DNA of 64,000 bases, taken from Novosphingobium flavum. GTDB lineage: Bacteria; Pseudomonadota; Alphaproteobacteria; Sphingomonadales; Sphingomonadaceae. Below are positions 53,024-63,084 of this stretch, piece after piece. How positions within the stretch are numbered: the stretch's first letter is position 1; each line of letters starts with the position of its first letter. The notes below the pieces were generated by a model. That model was not told the DNA's origin. It saw only the letters and a list, made by a program, of their open reading frames with translations, and did not search any database. The stretch spans positions 186,001 to 250,000 of the forward strand of contig NZ_JACLAW010000004.1 in assembly GCF_014230315.1 (NCBI RefSeq), written 5' to 3'. The position numbers and the translations under genes were made by a program.

Positions 53024-54251
53024 GCCGACATACTTCGGGGACATCGACCCGCCGCAGCGGTTGCTGATGGGGCCGGGCCCGGTCAATGCCCATCCGCGCG
53101 TGCTGCGCGCCATGGCGGCGGACCTGCTCGGCCAGTTCGATCCCGAGATGACCGGCTACATGGAACAGGTCATGGCGCTCTACCGCCCGGTCTTCGGCAC
53201 GCGCAATCGCTGGACCCTGCTGGTCAACGGCACGGCCCGCGCGGGGATCGAGGCGGCGCTGGCCAGCCTGGTCGAGCCGGGCGATACCGTGCTGGTGGTC
53301 GATTTCGGCCGCTTCGGCCTGCTCCTGACCGAGATCCTCCAGCGCATCGGTGCCCGGATCGAAACCGTCTCGGCGCCGTGGGGCGAAGTCGTGCCGATGG
53401 AGGCCATCGCGGCGGCCATCGCGCGCTGCGGGCCCAAGGTCGTCGCCTGCGTCCACGGCGATACCTCGACCACAATGGCCCAGCCGCTCGAAGGCTTCGG
53501 TGCCCTGTGCCGCGCGGCGGGGGCCTGGTCCTACGTCGATGCCACGGCCACGATCGGCGGGATGGAACTCGCCGCCGACCGCTGGGAGGTCGACGTGATG
53601 ACCGGCGGCCTGCAGAAGTGCCTCGGCGGCCCTTCCGGCTCGGCCCCGATCACCATTTCCGACTATGCGGCGGAGCGCATCTTCGCCCGCCGCCATGTCG
53701 AACAGGGCATCCGCAGCGCCGCCGACCATGACGGCGCGGGGCCGCGCATCGGCTCCAACTATTTCGACCTTGCCATGATCATGGACTACTGGTCCGAAAA
53801 GCGCCTCAACCATCATACCGAGGCGACCTCGATGCTCTATGCCGCGCGCGAATGCGCCCGCGTCGCCCTGTCCGAAGGGCTGGAGGCCCGCTATGCCCGC
53901 CACCGCAAGGCCGGCGCGGCGATGACAGCGGGCCTGCGCGCCATGGGCCTCACCGTCTTCGGTAGTGACGCGCACCGCATGGCCAATGTCACCGGCGTCC
54001 ACGTGCCCGAGGGCGTTGACGGCGAGGCGATCCGTACCATGATGCGCGAGGTGTTCGAGATCGAGATCGGCACTGCCTTCGGTCCGCTTCAGGGCCGGAT
54101 CTGGCGGATCGGGGCGATGGGTTACAACGCGATGCAGCACAAGGTCCTGATCACCCTCGGCGCGCTCGAGGCCAGCCTCAAGGCGAACGGCTTCCGCCTT
54201 CCGCTGGGCGAGGCCGTGCCCGCCGCCATCGCGGCGTGGGAGGCGGCATGA
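53013..54251 (+). CDS. hpxJ: Ureidoglycine aminotransferase, PucG/HpxJ-like
   Basis: Class V PLP aminotransferase of 412 residues. The N-terminal block is LLMGPGPVNAHPRVLRAM, cofactor contacts are in VNGTARAGIEAAL and YVDATATIGGMEL, and the PLP-binding Lys is in TGGLQKCLGGPSGSAP. The GTG start is supported by GGGAG six bases upstream and by the family N-terminus; the previous gene ends inside it. PucG uses ureidoglycine and glyoxylate, HpxJ can use other keto acids; the keto acid here is undetermined. Confidence 0.92.
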   Translation: MLLEPTYFGDIDPPQRLLMGPGPVNAHPRVLRAMAADLLGQFDPEMTGYMEQVMALYRPVFGTRNRWTLLVNGTARAGIEAALASLVEPGDTVLVVDFGRFGLLLTEILQRIGARIETVSAPWGEVVPMEAIAAAIARCGPKVVACVHGDTSTTMAQPLEGFGALCRAAGAWSYVDATATIGGMELAADRWEVDVMTGGLQKCLGGPSGSAPITISDYAAERIFARRHVEQGIRSAADHDGAGPRIGSNYFDLAMIMDYWSEKRLNHHTEATSMLYAARECARVALSEGLEARYARHRKAGAAMTAGLRAMGLTVFGSDAHRMANVTGVHVPEGVDGEAIRTMMREVFEIEIGTAFGPLQGRIWRIGAMGYNAMQHKVLITLGALEASLKANGFRLPLGEAVPAAIAAWEAA

Positions 54252-55150
54252 GCCTGCCGCGCGACCTCACCGGCTTCGGCCCCACCATTCCCGAGGCGCG
54301 CTGGCCCGGCGGCGCCCGGATCGCCGTGCAATTCGTGATCAATTACGAGGAAGGGGCCGAAAACTCGGTCCTCAATGGCGACAAGGGCTCGGAAGCCTTC
54401 CTGTCCGACATGGTCGGCGCCGCCAGCCACCCGGCCCGCGCCATGGCGATGGAGAGCCTCTACGAATATGGCAGCCGCGCCGGGTTCTGGCGGCTCCACC
54501 GCCTGTTCACCGCGCGCGGGGTGCCGGTCACGGTCTTCGGCGTGGCGGCGGCGATGGAAATGAACCCGGTGGCGGTCGAGGCCATGCTCGATTCCGGCTG
54601 GGAAGTGGCCAGCCATGGCTATCGCTGGATCGATTACCAGTACGTCCCCGAACAGGTCGAGGCCGAGCATATCGCCCGCGCGATCGAGATTCACACCCGC
54701 CTCACCGGCAGCCGTCCGCTCGGCTGGTATCAGGGCCGCACCTCGCCCAACACCGCGCGGCTCGTGGCCGAGGAGGGGGGCTTCGTCTACGACGCCGACA
54801 GCTACGCAGACGACCTGCCCTATTGGGACGATCGCCACGGCAAGCCGCAGCTGATCGTGCCCTATTCGCTCGACGCCAACGATATGAAGCTGGTCGCGCT
54901 CAACGGCTTTGCCGAGGGCGAGCAGTTCTACCGCTACCTGCGCGATACCTACGACCAGCTGCGCGAGGAAGGCGGGCGGATGATGTCCATCGGCCTCCAC
55001 GCCCGCATCGCCGGCCGCCCGGCCCGCGCCCGCGCCGTCGCCCGCTTCCTCGACCATGTGCTGGAAAGCGAGGACGTCTGGATCGCCCGCCGGATCGACA
55101 TCGCCCACCACTGGCTCGACCATCACCCCTACCTCGAGGCGGGGGCATGA
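54248..55150 (+). CDS. puuE: Allantoinase, PuuE-type
   Basis: Polysaccharide-deacetylase-fold allantoinase of 300 residues, hydrolysing allantoin to allantoate. Characteristic blocks are VQFVINYEEGAENSVLNGD, GWEVASHGYRWIDYQ and GWYQGRTSPNTARL, with DSYADDLPYW and SIGLHARIAGRPAR later. It replaces the metal-dependent AllB-type enzyme. Start and stop both overlap neighbours as ATGA, so the aminotransferase, allantoinase and UraD are translated as a unit. Confidence 0.96.
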   Translation: MSLPRDLTGFGPTIPEARWPGGARIAVQFVINYEEGAENSVLNGDKGSEAFLSDMVGAASHPARAMAMESLYEYGSRAGFWRLHRLFTARGVPVTVFGVAAAMEMNPVAVEAMLDSGWEVASHGYRWIDYQYVPEQVEAEHIARAIEIHTRLTGSRPLGWYQGRTSPNTARLVAEEGGFVYDADSYADDLPYWDDRHGKPQLIVPYSLDANDMKLVALNGFAEGEQFYRYLRDTYDQLREEGGRMMSIGLHARIAGRPARARAVARFLDHVLESEDVWIARRIDIAHHWLDHHPYLEAGA

Positions 55151-55587
55151 CCGCGCTGTTCGAACACAGCCCTTGGGTGGAGCAGCGCGCCGATGCCGCG
55201 CCCGCCTCGGGCGATCGCCATGCCGACCTGATGGCCGTGGTCCGCGCCGCCACGGCCGAGGAACAGCTCGCCCTGATCCGCGCCCACCCGGAACTCGCCG
55301 GCAAGGCGGCGGTCGACCGGACGCTTACCGAAGCCTCGGCCGCCGAACAGGCCAGCGCCGGGCTCGACCGGCTGACGGAAAAGGAATTCGCCCGCTTTCA
55401 CCAGCTCAACGCCGCTTACCGCGCGCGGTTCGACTTTCCCTTCATCATCTGCGTGCGGCTGACCGACAAGGCCGGGATCCTCGCCGCGATGGAGCGCCGG
55501 CTGGCCAACACGCGCGAGGAGGAGATCGCCAAGGCCATCGAACAGATCGGCGAGATCGTGCGCCTGAGGCTGGAGGCGCCGCAATGA
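55147..55587 (+). CDS. uraD: OHCU decarboxylase
   Basis: Helical protein of 146 residues, decarboxylating 2-oxo-4-hydroxy-4-carboxy-5-ureidoimidazoline to S-allantoin. Family signature segments are LIRAHPELAGK (with the catalytic His), LTEKEFARFHQLNAAYRARFDFPFIICVR and the ERRLANTREEEIAKAIEQIGEIVRLRL tail. It is slightly shorter than the usual 160-170 residues, lacking part of the N-terminus. Coupled on both sides by ATGA overlaps. Confidence 0.96.
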   Translation: MTALFEHSPWVEQRADAAPASGDRHADLMAVVRAATAEEQLALIRAHPELAGKAAVDRTLTEASAAEQASAGLDRLTEKEFARFHQLNAAYRARFDFPFIICVRLTDKAGILAAMERRLANTREEEIAKAIEQIGEIVRLRLEAPQ

Positions 55588-56810
55588 GCGCGGCGACATT
55601 CTCGGTCGACTGGGCCGAGTGGTTCAACCTCGCCGTCCGCTGGTTTCACCTGACGGCGGGCATCGCCTGGATCGGCTCGTCGTTTTATTTCGTCTGGCTC
55701 GACAATCACCTCGTTCCGCCCAAGAGCGGCGAAGCCTCGGGCGAGGTCTGGTCGGTCCACGGCGGCGGCTTCTACCACAACGAGAAATTCCAGGTCGCAC
55801 CCAGCCAGATGCCGGATGAACTGCACTGGTTCAAATGGGAGGCCTATACCACCTGGATCACCGGCTTCCTGATGCTGGTGCTGGTCTACTATGTCGGCGC
55901 GCAAAGCTTCCTGATCGATCCGGCCAAGGCAAAGCTGTCGAGCCCCGATGCCATCGCGCTCGGGCTTTCGGCCCTGCTGGTCGGCTGGGTGTTCTACGAT
56001 GCGCTGTGCCGCTCGCCGTTGGGGCGGGACGGCCGGGTGCTCGGCGCGATCTGGTTCGGCTTCCTCGTGCTGGCCGCATGGTTCCTCAACACGATCTTCA
56101 GCGCGCGCGGCGCCTATCTCCACATCGGCGCGATGATGGGCACGGCGATGGTCGCCAACGTGTTCTTCGTGATCATCCCCAACCAGCGCAAGGTCGTCGC
56201 CGCGCTGGTGGCGGGCAAGGAGCCGGACCCGGCGCTGGGCAAGGCGGCCAAGCAGCGCTCGGTGCACAACAACTACATGACCCTGCCGGTGCTGTTCATC
56301 ATGATCAGCCACCACTATGCGATGACCTATGGCGCGGCGCGACCATGGCTGGTGCTCGCCCTGCTCGGGCTGACCGGGGTGGCCGTGCGCCATGTCTTCA
56401 ACCTGCGCCATCGCGGCGCGCCCACCGGCCGGGCGATTGCGGTCGCCGCGGTTATGGCGCTGGTCAGCGTGACCTATGTCTCGGGCGAAAAGGCCACCCT
56501 GCCGCCCGTGCCGGTCCCCGCCGCCAGCGCGGCGGCCGCCGTGCCGATGGCGGCCGGCTGGGCCTCGGTCCAGCCGATCTTCACGAAGCACTGCCTCGCC
56601 TGCCATTCCGACCATCCGAGCAATCCCGCTTTCCCCGCCCCGCCGCTGGGGGTAAAACTGGATTCGTTCGATCACGCTAGGTCGTTTGCGCCCCGGGTGC
56701 AAAAGGTCGCGGTCGCCGCCGAGATCATGCCGCTGGGCAACCTCACCGGGATGACCCGCGCCGAGCGCGACACCATAGGCCGCTGGATCGCCGCAGGAAC
56801 ACCGCAATGA
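55584..56810 (+). CDS. puuD: Urate hydroxylase PuuD with C-terminal cytochrome c
   Basis: Membrane urate oxidase of 408 residues, converting urate to 5-hydroxyisourate and replacing soluble uricase. About eight helices start with WFHLTAGIAWIGSSFYFVWLDNHL; HNNYMTLPVLFIMISHHYAMTYG is the conserved later block. The C-terminal 100 residues are a cytochrome c domain with CLACHSD as haem site and a Met ligand probably in AAEIMPLGNLTGMT. Electrons should enter the respiratory chain. ATGA overlaps join it to uraD and uraH. Confidence 0.95.
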   Translation: MSAATFSVDWAEWFNLAVRWFHLTAGIAWIGSSFYFVWLDNHLVPPKSGEASGEVWSVHGGGFYHNEKFQVAPSQMPDELHWFKWEAYTTWITGFLMLVLVYYVGAQSFLIDPAKAKLSSPDAIALGLSALLVGWVFYDALCRSPLGRDGRVLGAIWFGFLVLAAWFLNTIFSARGAYLHIGAMMGTAMVANVFFVIIPNQRKVVAALVAGKEPDPALGKAAKQRSVHNNYMTLPVLFIMISHHYAMTYGAARPWLVLALLGLTGVAVRHVFNLRHRGAPTGRAIAVAAVMALVSVTYVSGEKATLPPVPVPAASAAAAVPMAAGWASVQPIFTKHCLACHSDHPSNPAFPAPPLGVKLDSFDHARSFAPRVQKVAVAAEIMPLGNLTGMTRAERDTIGRWIAAGTPQ

Positions 56811-57136
56811 CAACGCTGTCCACCCATGTCCTCGACACGACGCGCGGCGGGCCCGCTCCCGGCGTCGCCCTGCGGCTGGAAGACGGCGCCGGCACCGTGC
56901 TGTTCACCGGCAAGACCAATGCCGATGGGCGCTGCCCAGGCCTGCCGGAACTGGCGCCGGGCCGCTATGCGCTGGTCTTCGCCGTGGCCGACTATTTCGG
57001 GGCGGCCGGGGTCAATCTGCCCGATCCGCCCTTCCTCGATGAGGTGACGATCGCCTTCGGCATGGCGGACGGGGGCCACTACCATGTGCCGCTGCTGGTC
57101 TCGCCCTTCGCCTATTCGACTTACCGGGGCAGCTGA
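56807..57136 (+). CDS. uraH: 5-Hydroxyisourate hydrolase
   Basis: Transthyretin-like protein of 109 residues, hydrolysing 5-hydroxyisourate to OHCU. It has the N-terminal LSTHVLDTTRGGPAPGVAL with the active-site His, an internal Arg in DGRCPGL, HYHVPLLVSPFAYSTYRGS and the defining C-terminal YRGS. The ATG overlaps the puuD stop. No signal peptide, so it works in the cytoplasm. Confidence 0.98.
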   Translation: MTTLSTHVLDTTRGGPAPGVALRLEDGAGTVLFTGKTNADGRCPGLPELAPGRYALVFAVADYFGAAGVNLPDPPFLDEVTIAFGMADGGHYHVPLLVSPFAYSTYRGS

Positions 57137-57138
57137 CC

Positions 57139-58557
<1,419 letters not shown>

Positions 58558-58559
58558 CC

Positions 58560-60869
58560 ATGGCCGAACGCGATCCGCTCTGGCCGGCCGGGACCAGGCC
58601 ATCCAACCCGCATGACAGCGCGCATCTCCACGTTGCCGGGCTCGCCCGCTATGTGGATGACGAGGCCGAACCGGCCGACATGCTCCACCTCGCCTTCGGC
58701 CTGTCGAGCGAGGCGCGGGCCAAGATTGTCGCCATGGACCTCGATGCCGTCCGCGCCGCCCCCGGCGTGGTCGCGGTCTTCACCGCCGCCGACATTCCCG
58801 GCGCCAACGACGTCGGCCCGATCGCGCACGACGATCGCCTGCTCGCCGATCGCGAAGTGATCAGCCACGGCCAGCCGGTGTTCCTCGTTGCCGCCACCAG
58901 CCGCATGGCCGCGCGCAAGGCCGCCCGGCTCGGCGCGATCACCTATGAGCCGCTGGAACCGCGCCTTACGGTCACTCAGGCCCGCGTAGCCGGGGAGCGG
59001 ATCGAGGCCGACCAGCACATGGCGGCGGGCGATGCGCAGGCCGCGCTCGCCGCGGCGCCGCACCGCCTGTCGGGCGGGCTCGCCATCGGCGCGCAGGATC
59101 ATTTCTACCTCGAAGGTCAGGTCGCCCATGCCCGCCCCGGCGAGGACGGGCAGATCCACGTCGTCTCCTCCACCCAGCACCCGAGCGAGATCCAGCACAT
59201 CGTCGCCCACATGCTGGAAAAGCCCAGCGCCGATGTCACGGTCGAGGTGCGCCGCATGGGCGGGGCCTTCGGCGGCAAGGAAAGCCAGGCCGCCCTGTTC
59301 GCCGCCGCCGCCGCCCTGGCGGCGCACCACACCGGGCGCCCGGCCAAGTTCCGCTGCGACCGGGATGACGACATGATCGTCACCGGCAAGCGCCACGATT
59401 TCGAGGTGAGCTACGAGGCCGGATATGACGATGCTGGCCGCATCCTTGCCCTGAAGCTGAACTATGCCGCCCGCTGCGGCGCGACGATGGACCTGTCGCC
59501 CGGCATCAACGACCGGACGATGTTCCATGCCGACAACTGCTATTTCCTCCCCAATGTCGAGATTGTGTCCGAGCGGCTCAAGACCAACACCGTCTCGGCC
59601 ACGGCCTTTCGCGGCTTTGGCGGCCCGCAGGGGATGCTGGGGATCGAGCGGGTCTGCGATCACATCGCCGCCCGCCTGGGGCTCGATCCGCTCACCGTGC
59701 GGCAGGCCAACCTTTATGGCCCGGGGCGCGACGTCACGCCTTACGGCATGCAACTGGAAGACAATATCGCCCCGCAGTTGATCACGCGGCTCAAGGAAAC
59801 GTCCGATTATACCGCCCGCCGCGAAGCCGTGGCCGCGTTCAACGCGAACAGCCCGGTGCTCAAGCGCGGCATCGCCCTGACCCCGGTCAAGTTCGGGATC
59901 AGCTTCACCACGACCCACCTCAACCAGGCCGGCGCGCTGGTCCATCTCTACACCGATGGCTCGATCCAGGTGAACCACGGCGGCACCGAAATGGGGCAGG
60001 GCCTCTACATCAAGGTTGCCCAGATCGTGGCCGATGTCTTCGCCGTCCCGGTCTCCTCCGTGCGGATCACCGCGACGCGGACCGACAAGGTGCCCAACAC
60101 CTCGGCCACGGCGGCCTCGTCGGGCGCCGATCTCAACGGCATGGCGGCGCACTACGCCGCTCTGGCGATCCGCGACCGGCTCTGCGCCTTCCTCGCCGGA
60201 GCCCACGGTTGCGCGCCCGAAGAGGTAAGCTTCACCGCCGAGGGCATCCGCGCCGGCTCCGAACTGATCCCTCTCGCTGACGCCGCCCGCCGCGCGCATA
60301 TCGGGCGGATCTCGCTGTCCTCCACCGGCTTCTACGCCACGCCCGACATTGCCTACGACCGCGCGGCTCACAAGGGCCGCCCGTTCTACTACTTCGCCTA
60401 TGGCGCGGCGGTGAGCGAGGTCGTGGTCGATTGCCTGACCGGCGAGCACAAGGTGCTGGCGGTCGATATCCTCCACGACGTCGGCCGCTCGCTCAACCCG
60501 GCGATAGACCGCGGCCAGATCGAGGGCGGCTTCATCCAGGGGCAGGGCTGGCTGACCACCGAAGTCGTCGAGTGGGACGGCAAGGGCCGCCTGCTCAACC
60601 ATTCGCCCGCCACTTACAAGATCCCGACCGCGTCCGACCGGGCGAAGCATTTCCGCATCGAACTGTGGGACGGCGAGAACGCCAAGCCCACGGTCCACCG
60701 CTCCAAGGCCGTGGGCGAGCCGCCGCTGATGCTGGCCAATTCGGTGTTCTGCGCCATTTCCGCAGCCATTGCCGCCACCAACCCGGCGCGGCGCGACCTG
60801 CCCCCGCTGCACGCCCCGGCCACGCCCGAGGCCGTGCTGAAGGCGATCGCCGCGCACAAGGCGACATGA
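58560..60869 (+). CDS. xdhB: Xanthine dehydrogenase molybdenum subunit
   Basis: Molybdopterin-binding subunit of 769 residues, oxidising hypoxanthine and xanthine to urate. Moco contacts are in RRMGGAFGGKESQ and AFRGFGGPQGMLG. Further conserved stretches are HGGTEMGQGLYIKVAQIVAD and the C-terminal SKAVGEPPLMLANSV, whose Glu is the catalytic base. The ATG at 58560 keeps the usual short N-terminus. Its need for molybdenum links it to the modBC locus at 25156. Confidence 0.97.
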   Translation: MAERDPLWPAGTRPSNPHDSAHLHVAGLARYVDDEAEPADMLHLAFGLSSEARAKIVAMDLDAVRAAPGVVAVFTAADIPGANDVGPIAHDDRLLADREVISHGQPVFLVAATSRMAARKAARLGAITYEPLEPRLTVTQARVAGERIEADQHMAAGDAQAALAAAPHRLSGGLAIGAQDHFYLEGQVAHARPGEDGQIHVVSSTQHPSEIQHIVAHMLEKPSADVTVEVRRMGGAFGGKESQAALFAAAAALAAHHTGRPAKFRCDRDDDMIVTGKRHDFEVSYEAGYDDAGRILALKLNYAARCGATMDLSPGINDRTMFHADNCYFLPNVEIVSERLKTNTVSATAFRGFGGPQGMLGIERVCDHIAARLGLDPLTVRQANLYGPGRDVTPYGMQLEDNIAPQLITRLKETSDYTARREAVAAFNANSPVLKRGIALTPVKFGISFTTTHLNQAGALVHLYTDGSIQVNHGGTEMGQGLYIKVAQIVADVFAVPVSSVRITATRTDKVPNTSATAASSGADLNGMAAHYAALAIRDRLCAFLAGAHGCAPEEVSFTAEGIRAGSELIPLADAARRAHIGRISLSSTGFYATPDIAYDRAAHKGRPFYYFAYGAAVSEVVVDCLTGEHKVLAVDILHDVGRSLNPAIDRGQIEGGFIQGQGWLTTEVVEWDGKGRLLNHSPATYKIPTASDRAKHFRIELWDGENAKPTVHRSKAVGEPPLMLANSVFCAISAAIAATNPARRDLPPLHAPATPEAVLKAIAAHKAT

Positions 60870-61786
60870 CCGACTGGCTCCACATCCTGCGCGAGCTTGC
60901 CCCGCGCGAACCGACCGCCCTCGTCAGCGTGCTTGCCACCGAAGGCTCGGCCCCGCGCGGACCGGGCACGCGGATGCTGGTCACGGCTCACGGCGAATAC
61001 GGCACGATCGGGGGCGGGGCGCTTGAATTCCGGGTGATCGAGCAGGCCCGCGCGATCCTGGCCCATCCGCCGGGGACATGGCGGGTGCAGGACTATCCGC
61101 TCGGCCCCCTGCTCGGCCAGTGCTGCGGCGGGCGGGTGCGCGTGCTGGTCGAGCATGTCGATCCCGACCGGCTCGGCTGGCTGGACGAAGCGGGCGAGGG
61201 CCGCCTCCTCGTCAGTCACCTCCACGAAGGGCAGGTTTTCCGCCAGATCGAGGACGGCCCGGTGGCACTGCCCTCGGCGCGGGGCGACCGCCCGCGCGAA
61301 GGCGCGCGCTTTGCCGAGCTGATCGGCCGGCACCGCCGCCCGCTCTACCTGTTCGGCGCGGGCCATGTCGGCCAGGCCATTGCCCGCCATGCCCCCGGCC
61401 TGCCGCTGCGCCTGTGCTGGTTCGATACGCGCCCGGTATTCGAGACGATCGAGGGCGTGGCCATCGTGCCGGAAGCGGCGGTTGAAGACTGCGTGGCCGA
61501 GGCGCCAGACGACAGCGCCATCGTCATCCTCACTCACGATCACGCGCTCGACTATCGCCTGACCAAGGCTGCCCTGTCGCGCCCGCCGGTGGCCTTCACC
61601 GGCCTGATCGGTTCGCAGACCAAGCGCGCCCGCTTCCTCTCGCGGCTCACCAGCGACGGGGTGGACGAGGCCGCCCGCGCCCGGCTGACCTGCCCGATCG
61701 GCCTGCCCGGCATCACCGGCAAGGAGCCCGACGTGATCGCGGTCGCCCTGATTGCACAGCTCCTGCAACTGGACCGCACGGGATGA
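60866..61786 (+). CDS. xdhC: XdhC, molybdenum cofactor chaperone for xanthine dehydrogenase
   Basis: Protein of 306 residues of the XdhC/CoxI family, which binds Moco, protects its sulfuration and inserts it into XdhB. The N-terminal domain has SVLATEGSAPRGPGTRMLVT and TIGGGALEFRVIEQA, with the CCGG pair in LLGQCCGGRVRVLVE. The C-terminal Rossmann domain starts PLYLFGAGHVGQAIARHAP and has YIGLIGSQTKRAR-like FTGLIGSQTKRARF. ATGA overlaps on both sides. Confidence 0.96.
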   Translation: MTDWLHILRELAPREPTALVSVLATEGSAPRGPGTRMLVTAHGEYGTIGGGALEFRVIEQARAILAHPPGTWRVQDYPLGPLLGQCCGGRVRVLVEHVDPDRLGWLDEAGEGRLLVSHLHEGQVFRQIEDGPVALPSARGDRPREGARFAELIGRHRRPLYLFGAGHVGQAIARHAPGLPLRLCWFDTRPVFETIEGVAIVPEAAVEDCVAEAPDDSAIVILTHDHALDYRLTKAALSRPPVAFTGLIGSQTKRARFLSRLTSDGVDEAARARLTCPIGLPGITGKEPDVIAVALIAQLLQLDRTG

Positions 61787-63084
61787 CCATCACCGCCTAT
61801 CGCGGCGAGATCCTCAGCCTTGCCCACGATCCGGCGGAGGGTGAGGGGGCCGTCCGCCACGATCCCGATGGCCTGCTGGTGATCGAGGACGGGATCGTCG
61901 TGGCGCGCGGGCCCCATGCCGATCTTGCGCCGCGCTTCCCCGGCCTCGCACCCGAAGCGATCAAGGGCCTGATCGTCCCCGGCTTCATCGACGCTCATGT
62001 CCACTATCCGCAGATGGACCGCGTGGCGAGCCATGGCGAGCAATTGCTCGACTGGCTGGAGCGGCACATCTTTCCCGCCGAGATGGCCTTCGCCGATCCG
62101 CTTCATGCTGCCAGCGTGGCCAGGGCCTTCCTTGACGAACTGCTGCGCCACGGCACCACCTCGGCGCTGGTCTTCGCCACGGTCCATCCCGGCTCGGTGG
62201 ATGCCTTCATGGCCGAGGCACAGCGGCGGAACCTGCGCATGGCCTGCGGCAAGGTGCTGATGGACCTTGGCCCCGAAGGGCTGCGCGATACGCCGGAGAC
62301 CGCGCGGGACGACAGCGAGGCCCTGATCCGCCGCTGGCACCTCCAGGGCCGCCTGACCTATGCCGTCACCCCGCGCTTCGCGCTCACCTCCAGCGACGCC
62401 CAGCTGGCGGTCGCGGGCGACCTGCTGGAGGCTCACCCGCAGGTCCTGCTTCACACCCACCTCGCCGAAAACACCCGCGAAGTGGCCGAGGTCGCCGCGC
62501 GCTTCCCCGATGCGGCCGATTACCTCGACGCCTACGACCGCTTCGGCCTCGTCACGCCGCGCTCGGTTTTCGCCCACGGCATCCACTTGCCGGACCGTTC
62601 CTGCGCCCGCCTTGCCGAAACCGGCGCCGGGATCGCGGTCTGCCCCAGCTCCAACTTCTTCCTCGGCTCGGGCATGTTCGACTTCGCCCAGGCCGAGGCG
62701 CACGGCGTCCGGCTGGGCCTGGGCACGGACATCGGCGCGGGCACTTCGTTCTCGCTCCTGCGCACCTCGGGCCTTGCTTACGAGGCGGGGCTGTTCAACC
62801 ACTACCGTCTCGATCCCTTCCGCGCCCTGTGGCTGGCAACCGGTGGCTCGGCCCGCCTGCTGCATATTGCCGACAAGGTCGGGAACCTGTCCGAAGGGCA
62901 GGAGGCCGATTTCGTTGTGCTCGACGAGAAGGCCACGCCGCTCCTCGCTCGCCGCACCGCCGGGGCCGGCCTTGCCGAGCGGCTTTTCGCGCTGCAGGTG
63001 CTGGGCGACGACCGCGCCATTGCGCGCACCCATGTCATGGGCAAATGTGCCTGGGACCGCGACCAGCCAGGATTGCCTTCATGA
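61783..63084 (+). CDS. guaD: Guanine deaminase
   Basis: Amidohydrolase-superfamily enzyme of 433 residues, converting guanine to xanthine. The zinc ligands are in PGFIDAHVHYPQMD, LLHTHLAENTREV and VFAHGIHL, with the final Asp in LGLGTDIGAGTSFSLL; CPSSNFFLGSGMFD is typical of GuaD. The ATG overlaps the xdhC stop. It feeds guanine carbon into the same xanthine pool as XdhAB. Confidence 0.97.
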   Translation: MTITAYRGEILSLAHDPAEGEGAVRHDPDGLLVIEDGIVVARGPHADLAPRFPGLAPEAIKGLIVPGFIDAHVHYPQMDRVASHGEQLLDWLERHIFPAEMAFADPLHAASVARAFLDELLRHGTTSALVFATVHPGSVDAFMAEAQRRNLRMACGKVLMDLGPEGLRDTPETARDDSEALIRRWHLQGRLTYAVTPRFALTSSDAQLAVAGDLLEAHPQVLLHTHLAENTREVAEVAARFPDAADYLDAYDRFGLVTPRSVFAHGIHLPDRSCARLAETGAGIAVCPSSNFFLGSGMFDFAQAEAHGVRLGLGTDIGAGTSFSLLRTSGLAYEAGLFNHYRLDPFRALWLATGGSARLLHIADKVGNLSEGQEADFVVLDEKATPLLARRTAGAGLAERLFALQVLGDDRAIARTHVMGKCAWDRDQPGLPS